A DNA stretch of 64,000 bases, taken from Janthinobacterium sp. 61 (GTDB taxonomy: Bacteria; Pseudomonadota; Gammaproteobacteria; Burkholderiales; Burkholderiaceae_D). Of the stretch, positions 9,290 to 22,667 are shown piece after piece. The stretch's first letter is position 1, and each line of letters opens with the position of its first letter. A program made the position numbers and the translations under genes. The notes beneath the pieces were generated by a model. The model did no database searches. It was given only the letters and a program-made list of their open reading frames with translations, and was not told where the DNA came from. The stretch is from positions 4,092,001-4,156,000 of the forward strand of contig NZ_PJMQ01000001.1 in the NCBI RefSeq assembly GCF_002846335.1, written 5' to 3'.

Positions 9290-10519
9290 TTAACCTTTGA
9301 CACAGACGACCTGCTTCAAGATATGCACCACATCGACCAGCTCGCGCTGCGCCAGCATCACCGCGTCGATATCCTTGTAGGCCATCGGGATTTCATCGAT
9401 CACGTTTTCATCCTTGCGGCATTCCACGCCCTCGGTGGCGCGGATCTGGTCCGCCAGATTGAAGCGCCGCTTCGCTTCCGTGCGGCTCATCGTGCGTCCC
9501 GCACCGTGGCTGCAGCTATGAAAGCTCTCCGCATTTCCTTTACCGCGCACGATAAAGCTCTTCGCCCCCATGGAGCCGGGAATGATCCCCAGTTCGCCGG
9601 CCCGGGCCGAGACGGCGCCCTTGCGCGTGACCAGTACATCCTTGCCGAAGTGGTGCTCCTTCTGCACATAGTTATGGTGGCAGTTGACGGCTTCCACATG
9701 CGTCTGGAACGGCTTATGGATGACCGTGCGCACGGCCGCGATCAGGTTCTGCATCATCACTTCGCGGTTGTTGCGGGCAAAACGCTGGGCCCAGCCCACC
9801 GCCTCCACATAATCGTCGTAATGCTGCGTTCCCTCGGCCAAATAAGCCAGGTCCTGGTCGGGCAGGTTGATGAAGTGAGTACGCATATCCTGCTTGGCCA
9901 ATTCGATGAAATGGGTGCCGATGGCATTGCCCACGCCACGCGAGCCGGAATGGAGCATGAACCACACCGAGCCCTGCTCGTCGAGGCAGACTTCGACGAA
10001 GTGGTTACCGCTGCCCAAAGTTCCCAGGTGGCGGTAGTTATTCGTGTTCTTCAGCTTGGGCGTTTTCAGGCAAATGGCATCGAATTCATCCTTCAGTTGC
10101 AGCCAGGCCGCATCGACCACCGAAGGCGGCGTATGCCAGGAACCTTCGTCGCGGCCGCGGTGGCCGCGCGTCTTCGGCGACATCCCGTGCGGAATGGCGC
10201 GCTCGATGGCGCTGCGCAGTGGCCCCAGGTTATCGGGCAAGTCGCTGGCCGTCAGCGTGGTTTTCGCCGCCATCATACCGCACCCGATATCCACGCCCAC
10301 CGCCGCCGGAATCACGGCGCCCAGCGTGGGAATCACGCTGCCGATGGTCGAACCTTTACCCAGGTGGACGTCGGGCATGACGGCGATATGCTTGTAAATG
10401 AACGGCAGGGTCGCCGTGTTGCGTAATTGTTTTTTGGCCGCTTCTTCGACAGGCACGCCACGGGTCCACATTTTCACGGGACGGCTGCCTTCGGCATGCA
10501 GGACTTCGTATTCTTTCAT
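9290..10519 (-). CDS. rtcB: RNA-splicing ligase RtcB
   Basis: GTP- and manganese-dependent ligase that joins RNA 3'-phosphate or cyclic phosphate to 5'-OH ends; it repairs cleaved tRNA and rRNA. It has 409 residues, the bacterial length. Motifs include MPDVHLGKGSTIGSVIP, VGVDIGCGM (metal-binding Asp and Cys), LGSGNHFVEV, HSGSRGVGN and SHGAGRTMSR with the guanylylated-histidine site. The start at 10519 follows AGAGAG with good spacing. The 271 bases upstream hold Y-RNA-like hairpins rather than a protein gene. Gene order rsr-hairpins-rtcB-rtcA with rtcR divergent matches the enterobacterial rtc/rsr operon. Confidence 0.96.
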   Translation of the reverse strand: MKEYEVLHAEGSRPVKMWTRGVPVEEAAKKQLRNTATLPFIYKHIAVMPDVHLGKGSTIGSVIPTLGAVIPAAVGVDIGCGMMAAKTTLTASDLPDNLGPLRSAIERAIPHGMSPKTRGHRGRDEGSWHTPPSVVDAAWLQLKDEFDAICLKTPKLKNTNNYRHLGTLGSGNHFVEVCLDEQGSVWFMLHSGSRGVGNAIGTHFIELAKQDMRTHFINLPDQDLAYLAEGTQHYDDYVEAVGWAQRFARNNREVMMQNLIAAVRTVIHKPFQTHVEAVNCHHNYVQKEHHFGKDVLVTRKGAVSARAGELGIIPGSMGAKSFIVRGKGNAESFHSCSHGAGRTMSRTEAKRRFNLADQIRATEGVECRKDENVIDEIPMAYKDIDAVMLAQRELVDVVHILKQVVCVKG

Positions 10520-10562
10520 ATGTTCTCTCTTCTCATGTTATCCGGGGGGGATGACCAGGATT

Positions 10563-10772
10563 GGTGAAACGTTGCCGACGCATCGGCCCTGGATGTAGTT
10601 CCACCGGCATTCATCCGTACGACAACCCGACAAGGTGGGACAGGATCTTCTGGCAAGCTCACTGCGCCTGCCAGGCCGGTTTGACGCGGCTAAGCTATGT
10701 AATCCTGTCGGCATTCGGGGTACTACGGCGCATGACAAGGTTGGACAGGACGTCTGTTATGTAGTCTTGTCC
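10563..10772 (-). ncRNA. Y-RNA-like hairpin RNA region between rsr and rtcB
   Basis: This gap has no plausible protein but three strong hairpins on the minus strand. Element 1 (10743-10772) pairs GGACAAGAC with GTCCTGTCC, with one mismatch. Element 2 (10639-10709) closes with a perfect GACAGGAT/ATCCTGTC and has inner stems. Element 3 (10563-10605) pairs GGTGGAAC with GTTTCACC and holds an inner CCGA/TCGG hairpin. In all three the 5' strand runs into the same motif [AG][CT]TACAT. In Salmonella the same position encodes the Y RNAs YrlA and YrlB that bind Rsr (established). I do not see a convincing tRNA-like T arm, so the class is inferred and RNA ends are unknown. Confidence 0.6.
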
Positions 10773-10790
10773 GCATTCATGCGCTTTACT

Positions 10791-12356
10791 TCAACAACTT
10801 GCAACATCGATGGCGTCGATTTCTCCCACCCAGTGCGCGGGGTCCAGCCGACCTGCAGCAAAGGCGGCGATAATCCTGAATACGTCATCGGAAAAACCAC
10901 CGATGTTCAGGATATCCTCGCGCTCCATCGCCTGCGTCGTGGCGTGCGGCGCAATATCGATGCACACCAGTTTCGCTTGCGGATTGCGCTGCTTGAAGAC
11001 AGTCCACTGTCCCATGGTCGCTGTTGCGCCGCTGCGTCTGGCGTCGATCCACGATTCGTTATCAGAGACATAAATCACCAGGTCCGCCAGCTCCTTCTTG
11101 CTGTTCATCCGCAGCAGTGGCGCACTGCAATTGGTGCCGCCACCTCCGATGGCCGCCAGCCTTGCCGCGTTCTCCATCACCGTGCCCTGCGCATCGAGCT
11201 GGCATGTCACCACGCTTTGCTCGAATGGCAGCACCATGGCGTCCGGATTCTTGCGCAGCATGGCCGCCGCCACCAGGGCCGCCACGTCGATGCAACGTAC
11301 ACTCGAGGTAGCGCTACCGCGAAAACCGCTGACGGGCGAGGACATCGAGCCGGAAACGTCGGGACACACCACCACCCTGCCCGCTATCCGCGGCACGTTC
11401 AGCAGCGATATTTCCAGCGCCTGCTCCAGCGCATTGCGCACGATGGCGGGCACGCTCTCGCTGGCGGCCATGCAGGCCGACATCAACTGGTACGGAAATA
11501 CCCGCGCCCGGTCAATCGCCTCGGAATCGCGCAGCTTCGCGGCAATCAATTCCGGCATGCCGTCGATCGCATACACGCCGTGGCGGCCAAAGGTGTTCAG
11601 ATTCATGCGCACCATCTGCCAGCTGCCCTGGCGGGCGATCTGCGCCCAGTCCCGGGCAGACAAGGGTAGCGCCGTCAGCATCTGGAACGGCACTTCCGGT
11701 ATCGCTTGCGCTGGATCAAGCTTGTAAGCCTCGAACGCGGCCAGCGCCGGCGGCAGTGCCTTGGCATCGTACTGCTTGCCGATCAGCCAGGCAAAAAACG
11801 CTGCCCGCCAGGCATCCTGCGGTTTCGGGTGCACCATATTCACCACGTCGGCCAGCGAAGGTGCATTGCCCACGGCTGCGGCCAGCAAAACCTGCTCCGA
11901 CGCGCTGTTCAACCATGCCTGCACCAGTTTTTTCGGACGCGACCCCAGCGACTTGCGGCCCACGGCGCCCGAGCGCATGATCTGCACGAAGTTGCGCAGC
12001 ATTTTGCCATTGTTGATGACGCGCTCGAAAGCTGGCGGAAATTCCGCAGCGCCCTGCGCCGCCAGCACCGCCACCAGCAAGGCCGGCATGTCTTTCATGT
12101 AGCCCCGTTCGCGGCAATACACGGCCGTTTTCGCAATGAAGGCCGGCTCCACGGCTTTGCACAGTTCCAGCACCCTCGCCAGCTGCGCTTCGGCGCTCGC
12201 ATAGAACGTCGTGTTCAGGCAGCCCGTGGCCGCATACTGGGCCAGCTGGTGGCGTGGCGTCAGCGCGTAGGCTGGCGCGCCTTCCGCGTTGAAGCCCAGT
12301 GCGGCTGGCAGCAAGCTGGTTTGTTTAGTGCTTTGGAATAGCCGCAAGTTGGCCAT
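10791..12356 (-). CDS. rsr: TROVE-domain Ro60-like RNA-binding protein
   Basis: Bacterial Ro (Rsr) protein of 521 residues. It forms a ring of HEAT-like helices that binds misfolded RNA and Y RNA, and can tether exonucleases such as PNPase (known for the family). The N-terminal TROVE domain covers about residues 20-350, with AVYCRERGYMKDMPALLVAVLAAQ and FERVINNGKMLRNFVQIMRSG. The C-terminal von Willebrand A domain has an intact MIDAS motif, DVSGSMSSP, with threonine and aspartate partners in GGGTNCSAP and YVSDNESW. The first gene of the leftward rsr-rtcB-rtcA unit, it starts 49 bases after the sigma-54 -12 element. Its link to rtc and to the hairpins downstream supports the assignment. Confidence 0.93.
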   Translation of the reverse strand: MANLRLFQSTKQTSLLPAALGFNAEGAPAYALTPRHQLAQYAATGCLNTTFYASAEAQLARVLELCKAVEPAFIAKTAVYCRERGYMKDMPALLVAVLAAQGAAEFPPAFERVINNGKMLRNFVQIMRSGAVGRKSLGSRPKKLVQAWLNSASEQVLLAAAVGNAPSLADVVNMVHPKPQDAWRAAFFAWLIGKQYDAKALPPALAAFEAYKLDPAQAIPEVPFQMLTALPLSARDWAQIARQGSWQMVRMNLNTFGRHGVYAIDGMPELIAAKLRDSEAIDRARVFPYQLMSACMAASESVPAIVRNALEQALEISLLNVPRIAGRVVVCPDVSGSMSSPVSGFRGSATSSVRCIDVAALVAAAMLRKNPDAMVLPFEQSVVTCQLDAQGTVMENAARLAAIGGGGTNCSAPLLRMNSKKELADLVIYVSDNESWIDARRSGATATMGQWTVFKQRNPQAKLVCIDIAPHATTQAMEREDILNIGGFSDDVFRIIAAFAAGRLDPAHWVGEIDAIDVASC

Positions 12357-12404
12357 GATGTGATCCTCTCTTCTACTCGTTTTATCTCGTTTGTATCCTC
12401 TCTA

Positions 12405-12421
12405 TTGCAAGCGCTGTGCCA
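12405..12421 (-). promoter_or_regulatory. sigma-54 promoter of the rsr-rtcBA operon
   Basis: The minus strand reads TGGCACAGCGCTTGCAA, matching the RpoN consensus TGGCAC-N5-TTGCA at every defined base. It lies about 50 bases before rsr and opposite rtcR, which encodes a sigma-54 activator. Confidence 0.9.
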
Positions 12422-12464
12422 GCTTTTCCGTCCTCGTCAAAAAAGATCATAAGTCATTGATTTT

Positions 12465-12482
12465 ATGAAATAATATTTTCAT
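12465..12482. promoter_or_regulatory. AT-rich inverted repeat, possible RtcR binding site
   Basis: ATGAAA-TAATAT-TTTCAT, an 18-base palindrome 44 bases upstream of the -24 box, in an AT-rich stretch between divergent rtcR and rsr. Position fits an enhancer for RtcR; binding is inferred. Confidence 0.45.
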
Positions 12483-12560
12483 CTATATTTTTCAACGGGC
12501 ATTAGCAGGCATTGCGATTTCGAATACAATTATATTTTCAGATAAATTCTTATCCAAAAT

Positions 12561-14165
12561 ATGCAAGCAAAACGCACTGTCGTCATCGGCTTTCTCGGCA
12601 CGCAACTCGACAATGGCAGGGGCGCGGCACGCTGGGAGAAGTGGCGCCCCAGCATCGCCCTGACCCAGCACGAGGACAAGATCATCGACCGTTTCGAGTT
12701 GCTGTACGCAGGCAGCCAGTTCAGCAACCTGGTGCAGCAGGTGTCGCAGGATATCGCCAGCGTCTCGCCGGAAACCGAATTAATCGCGCATGCACTCCCC
12801 ATCAGCGATGCCTGGGACTTCGAGAACGTGTACGGCGCCCTCTACGATTTCGCCAACAACTACCCCTTCGATCCGAACAAGGAAGACTATTGGATCCACA
12901 TCACCACCGGTAGCCACGTGGCGCAAATCTGCATGTTCCTGATGACGGAGGCACGCTATTTCCCAGGCCGCCTCGTGCAGACATCACCGCCCAAGCGCCA
13001 GGCTGCCGGCAATCCCGGCAGCTACGCACTGATCGACCTCGATCTGTCCCGCTATGATCAGATCGCCCAGCGTTTTACGCGCGAACAGGCCGAAGGCGTG
13101 GCATTCCTGAAGTCCGGCATCGCCACGCGCAATGCGAAGTTCAACGCCATGATCGAGGAAATCGAGCGCGTCGCCATCAAGTCCCGCGCCCCCATGCTGC
13201 TGATGGGACCTACGGGCGCCGGCAAATCCTTTCTCGCGCGCCGCGTGTATGAACTGAAAAAATCGCGCCACCAGATCGATGGCAAATTCATCGATCTCAA
13301 TTGCGCCACCCTGCATGGCGACGGCGCCGCGTCCACCCTGTTCGGCCATATCAAGGGTTCATTCACTGGCGCCGGCGTGGACCGGCCAGGCTTGCTGCGC
13401 AGCGCACACAAGGGATTGCTGTTTCTCGATGAAATCGGTGAGCTAGGGCTAGACGAACAGGCGATGCTGCTGAAAGCCATCGAAGAAAAACGCTTTTTCC
13501 CTGTAGGTGCGGACACGGAAGTGCAGAGCGACTTCCAGCTGATCGCCGGCACCAACCGCGACCTGGGCAAGGAGGTAGCCGCCGGCCGCTTCCGCGAAGA
13601 CCTGTATGCGCGCATCAACCTGTGGACCTATGAATTGCCTGGCCTGGTGCAGCGTCCGGAAGACATCGAGCCGAACCTGGAATATCTGCTGGCGCAATAT
13701 GGCGCCGAAACGGGCGAAAGAGTGCGCTTCAACAAGGAGGCCCGCGAACGCTTCATGCGTTTCGCCACCTTGCCCACCTCAGCATGGAATGGCAATTTCC
13801 GCGATCTGTCGGCCGCTGTCACGCGCCTGGCGACTCTATCGGAAGCGGGTCGCATCACGGATGGTGTGGTCGACGAAGAGATCAAGCGCCTGCAGCGGAT
13901 GTGGCAGCATCATGGTGGGCGTAGCGCTCATCCGGAAGTGGACCTGGCAGCGATCATGGGAGAGCAGGCTGCTGCGCAACTCGACCTGTTCGATGCGTTG
14001 CAGCTGCAAGCAGTCATCAAGGTATGCCGGCAATCGAACAGCCTGTCCGATGCGGGCCGCACGCTGTATGCCGTCTCGCGTGCCGTGAAAACCAAGCCGA
14101 ATGATGCGGACAGGCTCAAGAAATTCCTGGCCCGCTTTGACCTGGAATGGCACAGGGTATGTTGA
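12561..14165 (+). CDS. rtcR: RtcR, sigma-54-dependent activator with CARF domain
   Basis: Activator of the divergent rsr-rtcBA operon, 534 residues. The N-terminal 180 residues form the RtcR-type CARF domain (VVIGFLGTQLD and HITTGSHVAQICMFLMTEARYFPG), which in family members senses RNA-derived ligands. The AAA+ domain has Walker A GPTGAGKS (216-223), the sigma-54 contact loop at 266-271 reading GSFTGA instead of the usual GAFTGA, and Walker B LLFLDE (286-291). The C-terminus (about 480-534) is a Fis-like DNA-binding helix region. A hairpin terminator follows 15 bases after the stop. Confidence 0.95.
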   Translation: MQAKRTVVIGFLGTQLDNGRGAARWEKWRPSIALTQHEDKIIDRFELLYAGSQFSNLVQQVSQDIASVSPETELIAHALPISDAWDFENVYGALYDFANNYPFDPNKEDYWIHITTGSHVAQICMFLMTEARYFPGRLVQTSPPKRQAAGNPGSYALIDLDLSRYDQIAQRFTREQAEGVAFLKSGIATRNAKFNAMIEEIERVAIKSRAPMLLMGPTGAGKSFLARRVYELKKSRHQIDGKFIDLNCATLHGDGAASTLFGHIKGSFTGAGVDRPGLLRSAHKGLLFLDEIGELGLDEQAMLLKAIEEKRFFPVGADTEVQSDFQLIAGTNRDLGKEVAAGRFREDLYARINLWTYELPGLVQRPEDIEPNLEYLLAQYGAETGERVRFNKEARERFMRFATLPTSAWNGNFRDLSAAVTRLATLSEAGRITDGVVDEEIKRLQRMWQHHGGRSAHPEVDLAAIMGEQAAAQLDLFDALQLQAVIKVCRQSNSLSDAGRTLYAVSRAVKTKPNDADRLKKFLARFDLEWHRVC

Positions 14166-14179
14166 CTTAATTAAACGAC

Positions 14180-14207
14180 AAAGGCAGCGCGCAGCGCTGC
14201 CTTTTTT
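14180..14207 (+). terminator. terminator of rtcR
   Basis: Perfect stem AGGCAGCGC/GCGCTGCCT with loop GCA, followed by six T. Confidence 0.92.
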
Positions 14208-14242
14208 GTATCCAACCGTCTTGCAACACAAAGCAGCAGACG

Positions 14243-14276
14243 AAAAAAAACCCCACCGGAGTCCGGTGGGGTTTTC
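14243..14276 (-). terminator. terminator of the rRNA operon
   Basis: Stem TCCGGTGGGG/CCCCACCGGA (10 bp) just after the 5S gene in the leftward direction. On the minus strand it is followed by eight T. Confidence 0.92.
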
Positions 14277-14294
14277 TTCTACTACGAATAACAA

Positions 14295-14409
14295 GCCTGA
14301 CGATAACCTACTTTCACACTGGTTGCAGCACTATCATCGGCGCAAAGTTGTTTCACGGTCCTGTTCGGGATGGGAAGGGGTGGGACCAACTTGCTATGGT
14401 CATCAGGCA
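14295..14409 (-). rRNA. rrf: 5S ribosomal RNA
   Basis: Minus strand starts TGCCTGATGACC and contains the conserved 5S core GTTGGTCCCACCCC and GAACAGGACCGTG. Ends are placed by comparison with known 5S and may be off by a few bases. It is last in the operon, after a spacer of about 135 bases with no gene. Confidence 0.9.
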
Positions 14410-14546
14410 TAACTTGTACTGGCATTTGTCCTCAATTGAGCGACAAAGCCTGAATCTGGAAGAAGCAAAGATTGGGGTAATGAATAGTAGTATCAACAAA
14501 CTCACAACGTTGTACCGTCTTATCCTCTGTACCTGCTAAGGTTATA

Positions 14547-17437
<2,891 letters not shown>

Positions 17438-17592
17438 ATAACGTTAGCCTCTCATCATTTGCATAATGAAAGAGCGCTACAGGGATAAGAAAGTACAACG
17501 TTGTTGCTTGTTTGTTGATACATACAATCATTACCCATCGATTTGCTTGTTACAGCAAACCAATCAATAAATAATCTTTACTTCTTCCAGAT

Positions 17593-17603
17593 TGTTAAAG
17601 AAC
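17593..17603 (-). promoter_or_regulatory. boxA antitermination site, 16S-23S spacer side
   Basis: Minus strand GTTCTTTAACA matches rrn boxA, which NusB/NusE bind. It lies about 155 bases before 23S. The surrounding spacer 17438-17678 has no gene. Confidence 0.7.
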
Positions 17604-17678
17604 ATACAGCACTTGATCTCGAAAAGACCAAACCTAAATCCCGGTGCATTAATCAGCACTGATTTACGTTTGAACTTT

Positions 17679-17754
17679 TGGTGGAGGATGACGGGATCGA
17701 ACCGACGACCCCCTGCTTGCAAAGCAGGTGCTCTCCCAGCTGAGCTAATCCCCC
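17679..17754 (-). tRNA. tRNA-Ala (anticodon TGC)
   Basis: 76-base cloverleaf with acceptor GGGGGAT, D arm AGCTCAGCTGGGAGAGC, anticodon loop CTTTGCAAG, T arm GGTTCGATCCC and encoded CCA. Standard spacer tRNA. Confidence 0.97.
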
Positions 17755-17779
17755 TAGGGTATTTCCAGACTGCAGAAAC

Positions 17780-17856
17780 TGGTAGGGCTGGTTGGACTCG
17801 AACCAACGACCCCCGCGTTATCAACACGGTGCTCTAACCAGCTGAGCTACAGCCCC
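17780..17856 (-). tRNA. tRNA-Ile (anticodon GAT)
   Basis: 77-base cloverleaf with acceptor GGGGCTG, D arm AGCTCAGCTGGTTAGAGC, anticodon loop TTGATAA, T arm GGTTCGAGTCC and encoded CCA. It sits between 16S and tRNA-Ala. Confidence 0.97.
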
Positions 17857-17932
17857 AAATGCTGTTCTTTATATTAACAGCCGATAAGTGTGAACATTTG
17901 ATGCGTGAATCATTACTGATTCGTGCAAACTC

Positions 17933-19467
<1,535 letters not shown>

Positions 19468-19657
19468 ATCTCTGTTACTTTGCCATTTTATTGGCACCGT
19501 CTTGCGACGGGTCGCTCACTCAAAAAACTGACAGGCTACTTCCGAAGAAGTATCCTATTTCATTATTTCTTGTGAACATTTGATATTTTAAGTTAGACGC
19601 CAATCCGAAGATTGACGCTGCACTTACATCAAATGCCCACACTTATCGACTGTTAAT

Positions 19658-19669
19658 TGTTAAAGAACT
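19658..19669 (-). promoter_or_regulatory. boxA antitermination site in the 16S leader
   Basis: Minus strand AGTTCTTTAACA, about 190 bases upstream of 16S, matches the leader boxA of rRNA operons. Confidence 0.7.
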
Positions 19670-19732
19670 GTAATCGGTACTGCTTTCGCGCTATCGACAA
19701 AGCGTTGTGTTTGTCAGCTGCGAAGAAGGAAG

Positions 19733-19761
19733 AGTATGAAGCGTTTCGGCCATTTCGTCAA
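19733..19761 (-). promoter_or_regulatory. rRNA operon promoter P2
   Basis: TTGACG, 17 bases, then CATACT on the minus strand, about 265 bases upstream of 16S. Confidence 0.7.
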
Positions 19762-19862
19762 CCCCGTTTTTCAGCGCATTGCGCTTAAAAACTTTTTACT
19801 ACCCAGCCCCGGAAGGCTGTCCCTTTTGTGCCGCAAACTAGTGCGTCTCATTGGGGAGGCGA

Positions 19863-19891
19863 ACTATAGCCAAATCCGTGCTACTAAGCAA
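19863..19891 (-). promoter_or_regulatory. rRNA operon promoter P1
   Basis: TTGCTT, 17 bases, then TATAGT on the minus strand. It is followed by a GC-rich discriminator (TCGCCTCCCC), as in stringently controlled rrn promoters. It stands 130 bases upstream of P2. Confidence 0.65.
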
Positions 19892-19955
19892 GCTTTATCC
19901 GGATAAATCGTCGTGTGCAGCGTAAAATGGCTGTTTTCCCCGAATCGCACCCGTC

Positions 19956-21476
19956 ATGACCATCCTGCTCTCCACCTTGAACGCCCGCTATACCCACGCT
20001 TCGCTGGGCTTGCGCTATTTGCTGGCCAATATGGGGCCGCTGCAGGCACAAACGCGACTGCAGGAATTCGTCATTGGCGCCAAGACTACAGAACTGGTCG
20101 AGCGCATCCTGACGAACAAGCCGCGCATCATCGGTTTTGGCGTGTATATATGGAACGTCGAGGAAACGACGAAACTGGTGGCCATGCTCAAGCGCGTGGC
20201 GCCCGAGGTCATCATCGTGCTGGGCGGGCCGGAAGTGTCGCATGAGGCGGGCGAGCAAGAGATCGTCAAGCTGGCCGATTACCTGATCACGGGCTGGGGC
20301 GACGTCACCTTCCCCAAACTGTGCGGCGAGATTCTCAACGGGCCGAAACCACTGATGAAGATCCATGCCGGCGTGCAAGCCCCGCTGGCCGAACTGCAAC
20401 TGCCCTACTCCTTATATACAGACGACGATATCCGCCACCGCACGATTTACGTGGAGGCGTCGCGCGGCTGCCCGTTCAAATGCGAGTTTTGCCTGTCGGC
20501 GCTGGACAAGACGGCCTGGCCCTTCGCCCTGGAAAACTTCCTGGCCGAGATGGAATCACTGCACGCGCGCGGTGCCCGCCTGTTCAAGTTCGTCGACCGC
20601 ACCTTCAACCTGAACATCAAGACCAGCTTGAAGATCATGCAGTTCTTTCTGGACAAGATCGAAGCCAATCCGGACGATCCGATCTACGCCCACTTCGAAC
20701 TGGTGCCCGACCATTTGCCCGATGCCTTGAAAGAAGGCATCAGCAAGTTCCCGCCCGGCGCCTTGCAGTTCGAAATCGGTATCCAGAGTTTCAATCCGGA
20801 CGTGCAATCGCTGGTCAGCCGCAAGCAGGATAATCAAAAAGCGGCCGATAACATCCGCTGGCTTTGCGAAGAATCAAACGCCCACTTGCACGTGGACTTG
20901 ATTGCCGGCTTGCCGGGCGAGGATGAAGCGAGCTTTGCGGCCGGCTTCAACAAGCTGGTGGCCTTGAAACCGCATGAAATCCAGTTCGGCATCTTGAAAC
21001 GGCTGCGCGGCACGCCCATCATCCGCCATACGGAAAACTACGGCATGGTGTTCGACCCGCACCCGCCCTACACTATCCTGGCAAACAAACAGCTCGACTT
21101 CATGAGCATGCAGCGCCTCGTGCGCTTCGCCCGCTACTGGGACCTGGTGGCCAACTCGGGCCGCTTCGCCAATACGGTGCAGTGGATGCTGGGCGATGCG
21201 CCATTTGACAACTTCATGGACTTTTCGAACTGGCTGTACGCCCATACGGACGCCACCCACCGCATCGCCATGGAGCGCCTGGCCAAGCTGGTGGCGCAAT
21301 GGCTGCAGACGCGCGGCATGAGCGCGGTCGAGGCCAATGCCCTCGTGGCCAGCGACTATGCGGGCGGCGCGCAGGCGCCCACGCATGCCAAACCAAGCGA
21401 AGTGAGCGCTAGCAGCACCAAGGTACGCCCGGACGTCGCCTTGCCGCTGCGCCAGGCGCGCCACCTGGCGTCCTGA
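19956..21476 (+). CDS. B12-binding-domain radical SAM protein
   Basis: Cytoplasmic radical SAM enzyme of 506 residues; the substrate is unknown. The N-terminal B12-binding fold covers about residues 1-130 (NARYTHASLGLRYLLANM, then IIGFGVYIWNVEET and VLGGPEVSHE). The SAM iron-sulfur motif is GCPFKCEFC (CxxxCxxC), near residue 170, followed by FKFVDRTFNLN and QFEIGIQSFN, and a C-terminal DUF4080-like part. It lies alone between the rRNA promoters and the MCE operon. No Shine-Dalgarno sequence is obvious at this ATG. Confidence 0.88.
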   Translation: MTILLSTLNARYTHASLGLRYLLANMGPLQAQTRLQEFVIGAKTTELVERILTNKPRIIGFGVYIWNVEETTKLVAMLKRVAPEVIIVLGGPEVSHEAGEQEIVKLADYLITGWGDVTFPKLCGEILNGPKPLMKIHAGVQAPLAELQLPYSLYTDDDIRHRTIYVEASRGCPFKCEFCLSALDKTAWPFALENFLAEMESLHARGARLFKFVDRTFNLNIKTSLKIMQFFLDKIEANPDDPIYAHFELVPDHLPDALKEGISKFPPGALQFEIGIQSFNPDVQSLVSRKQDNQKAADNIRWLCEESNAHLHVDLIAGLPGEDEASFAAGFNKLVALKPHEIQFGILKRLRGTPIIRHTENYGMVFDPHPPYTILANKQLDFMSMQRLVRFARYWDLVANSGRFANTVQWMLGDAPFDNFMDFSNWLYAHTDATHRIAMERLAKLVAQWLQTRGMSAVEANALVASDYAGGAQAPTHAKPSEVSASSTKVRPDVALPLRQARHLAS

Positions 21477-21533
21477 GACGGCGGCGATTGAACATCGGTG
21501 GCGGTCCGCGCCATTCTCCCTTAAACTGGCACG

Positions 21534-22667
21534 ATGCCGACTGTACAATCGCCGAAACTGACCCTCTCCCAGACCAGCTCCCAACAGGGAGCCCTAGTCA
21601 CTGCCAGCGGCACCTGGCAGGTGCATGCGCTGGCGCATGACAATGCCATCAAGGCCATCGACGCCCAGCTCAAGCCCCTGCAGGACGACGCCAATGCGCA
21701 CTGGGACCTGTCGCAGATCGACAGCATGGACCATATCGGCGCCCAGCTGTTCTGGAATGCCTGGGGCAAGCGGCGCCCCGCGCAGCTGACCCTGGCGCCA
21801 TCGCTGGAAGAGTTTTTCCGGCGCATCGAAGAGACGGGCCCCCTGGAAACACCGCCATCGCGCGCCAACCGCCTCACGCCCGTGATGAAGCTGGGCATGG
21901 CCATTTTGCTATTTTTCGAACATTTGAAGGGGTTTATTGCCCTCGTGGGGCAGGTAACGCAGGATATCGGCCGCTTTGCGCGCCATCCCATGCGTGGACC
22001 ATGGCGTGAAATTTCCGCCAACATCTTCCATGCGGGCTTCCAGGCGCTGGGTATCACGGCGCTCGTGGGCTTTCTGATCGGCGTGGTGCTGTCCTATCTG
22101 TCGGCGCAGCAGCTGCGCGCCTTTGGCGGCGACATTTATCTGGTCAACCTGCTGGGCATGAGCGTCATCCGCGAACTGGGGCCCTTGTTGGCCGCCATTC
22201 TCGTGGCGGGCCGCTCGGGCTCATCCATCACGGCCCAGCTGGGCGTCATGCGCGTCACGGAAGAGCTCGACGCCATGCTGGTGATGGGCATTTCGCACGG
22301 TTTTCGCCTGATCATGCCGAAAGTGCTGGCCCTGGCCATTTCCATGCCCCTGCTCGTCATCTGGACGGACACGGCCGCGCTGATCGGCGGCATGGTGGCG
22401 GCCAAGGTGGAATTAAACTTGTCGGCGCGCTACTTCATCCAGAAGCTGCCGGATGCCGTGCCGCTGGCCAATTACATGATCGGCCTGGGCAAGGGCGTCA
22501 TCTTCGGCATGCTGATCGCCCTCGTCTCATGCCATTTCGGCCTGCGCATCAAGGCCAATACGGAAAGCCTGGGGCATGGCACTACCACCGCCGTCGTCAC
22601 GGCCATCACCGTGGTGATCCTGGCTGACGCCGTGTTTGCCATCGTCTTCAATGGAGTGGGATATTGA
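21534..22667 (+). CDS. MlaE-type ABC permease with N-terminal STAS domain
   Basis: Inner-membrane permease of an MCE lipid transporter, 377 residues. About residues 1-100 form a STAS/MlaB-like domain (DAQLKPLQDDANAHWDLSQIDSMDHIGAQLFWNAWG). The rest is the MlaE fold, with GFLIGVVLSYLSAQQLRAFG, the signature VRELGPLLAAILVAGRSGSSITAQLGVM (here IRELGPL) and several membrane segments. It is the first gene of a tight operon: the next ATG overlaps its stop by 4 bases. The fused STAS replaces a separate MlaB. It moves lipid between inner and outer membranes by family; the direction is not known. Confidence 0.92.
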   Translation: MPTVQSPKLTLSQTSSQQGALVTASGTWQVHALAHDNAIKAIDAQLKPLQDDANAHWDLSQIDSMDHIGAQLFWNAWGKRRPAQLTLAPSLEEFFRRIEETGPLETPPSRANRLTPVMKLGMAILLFFEHLKGFIALVGQVTQDIGRFARHPMRGPWREISANIFHAGFQALGITALVGFLIGVVLSYLSAQQLRAFGGDIYLVNLLGMSVIRELGPLLAAILVAGRSGSSITAQLGVMRVTEELDAMLVMGISHGFRLIMPKVLALAISMPLLVIWTDTAALIGGMVAAKVELNLSARYFIQKLPDAVPLANYMIGLGKGVIFGMLIALVSCHFGLRIKANTESLGHGTTTAVVTAITVVILADAVFAIVFNGVGY

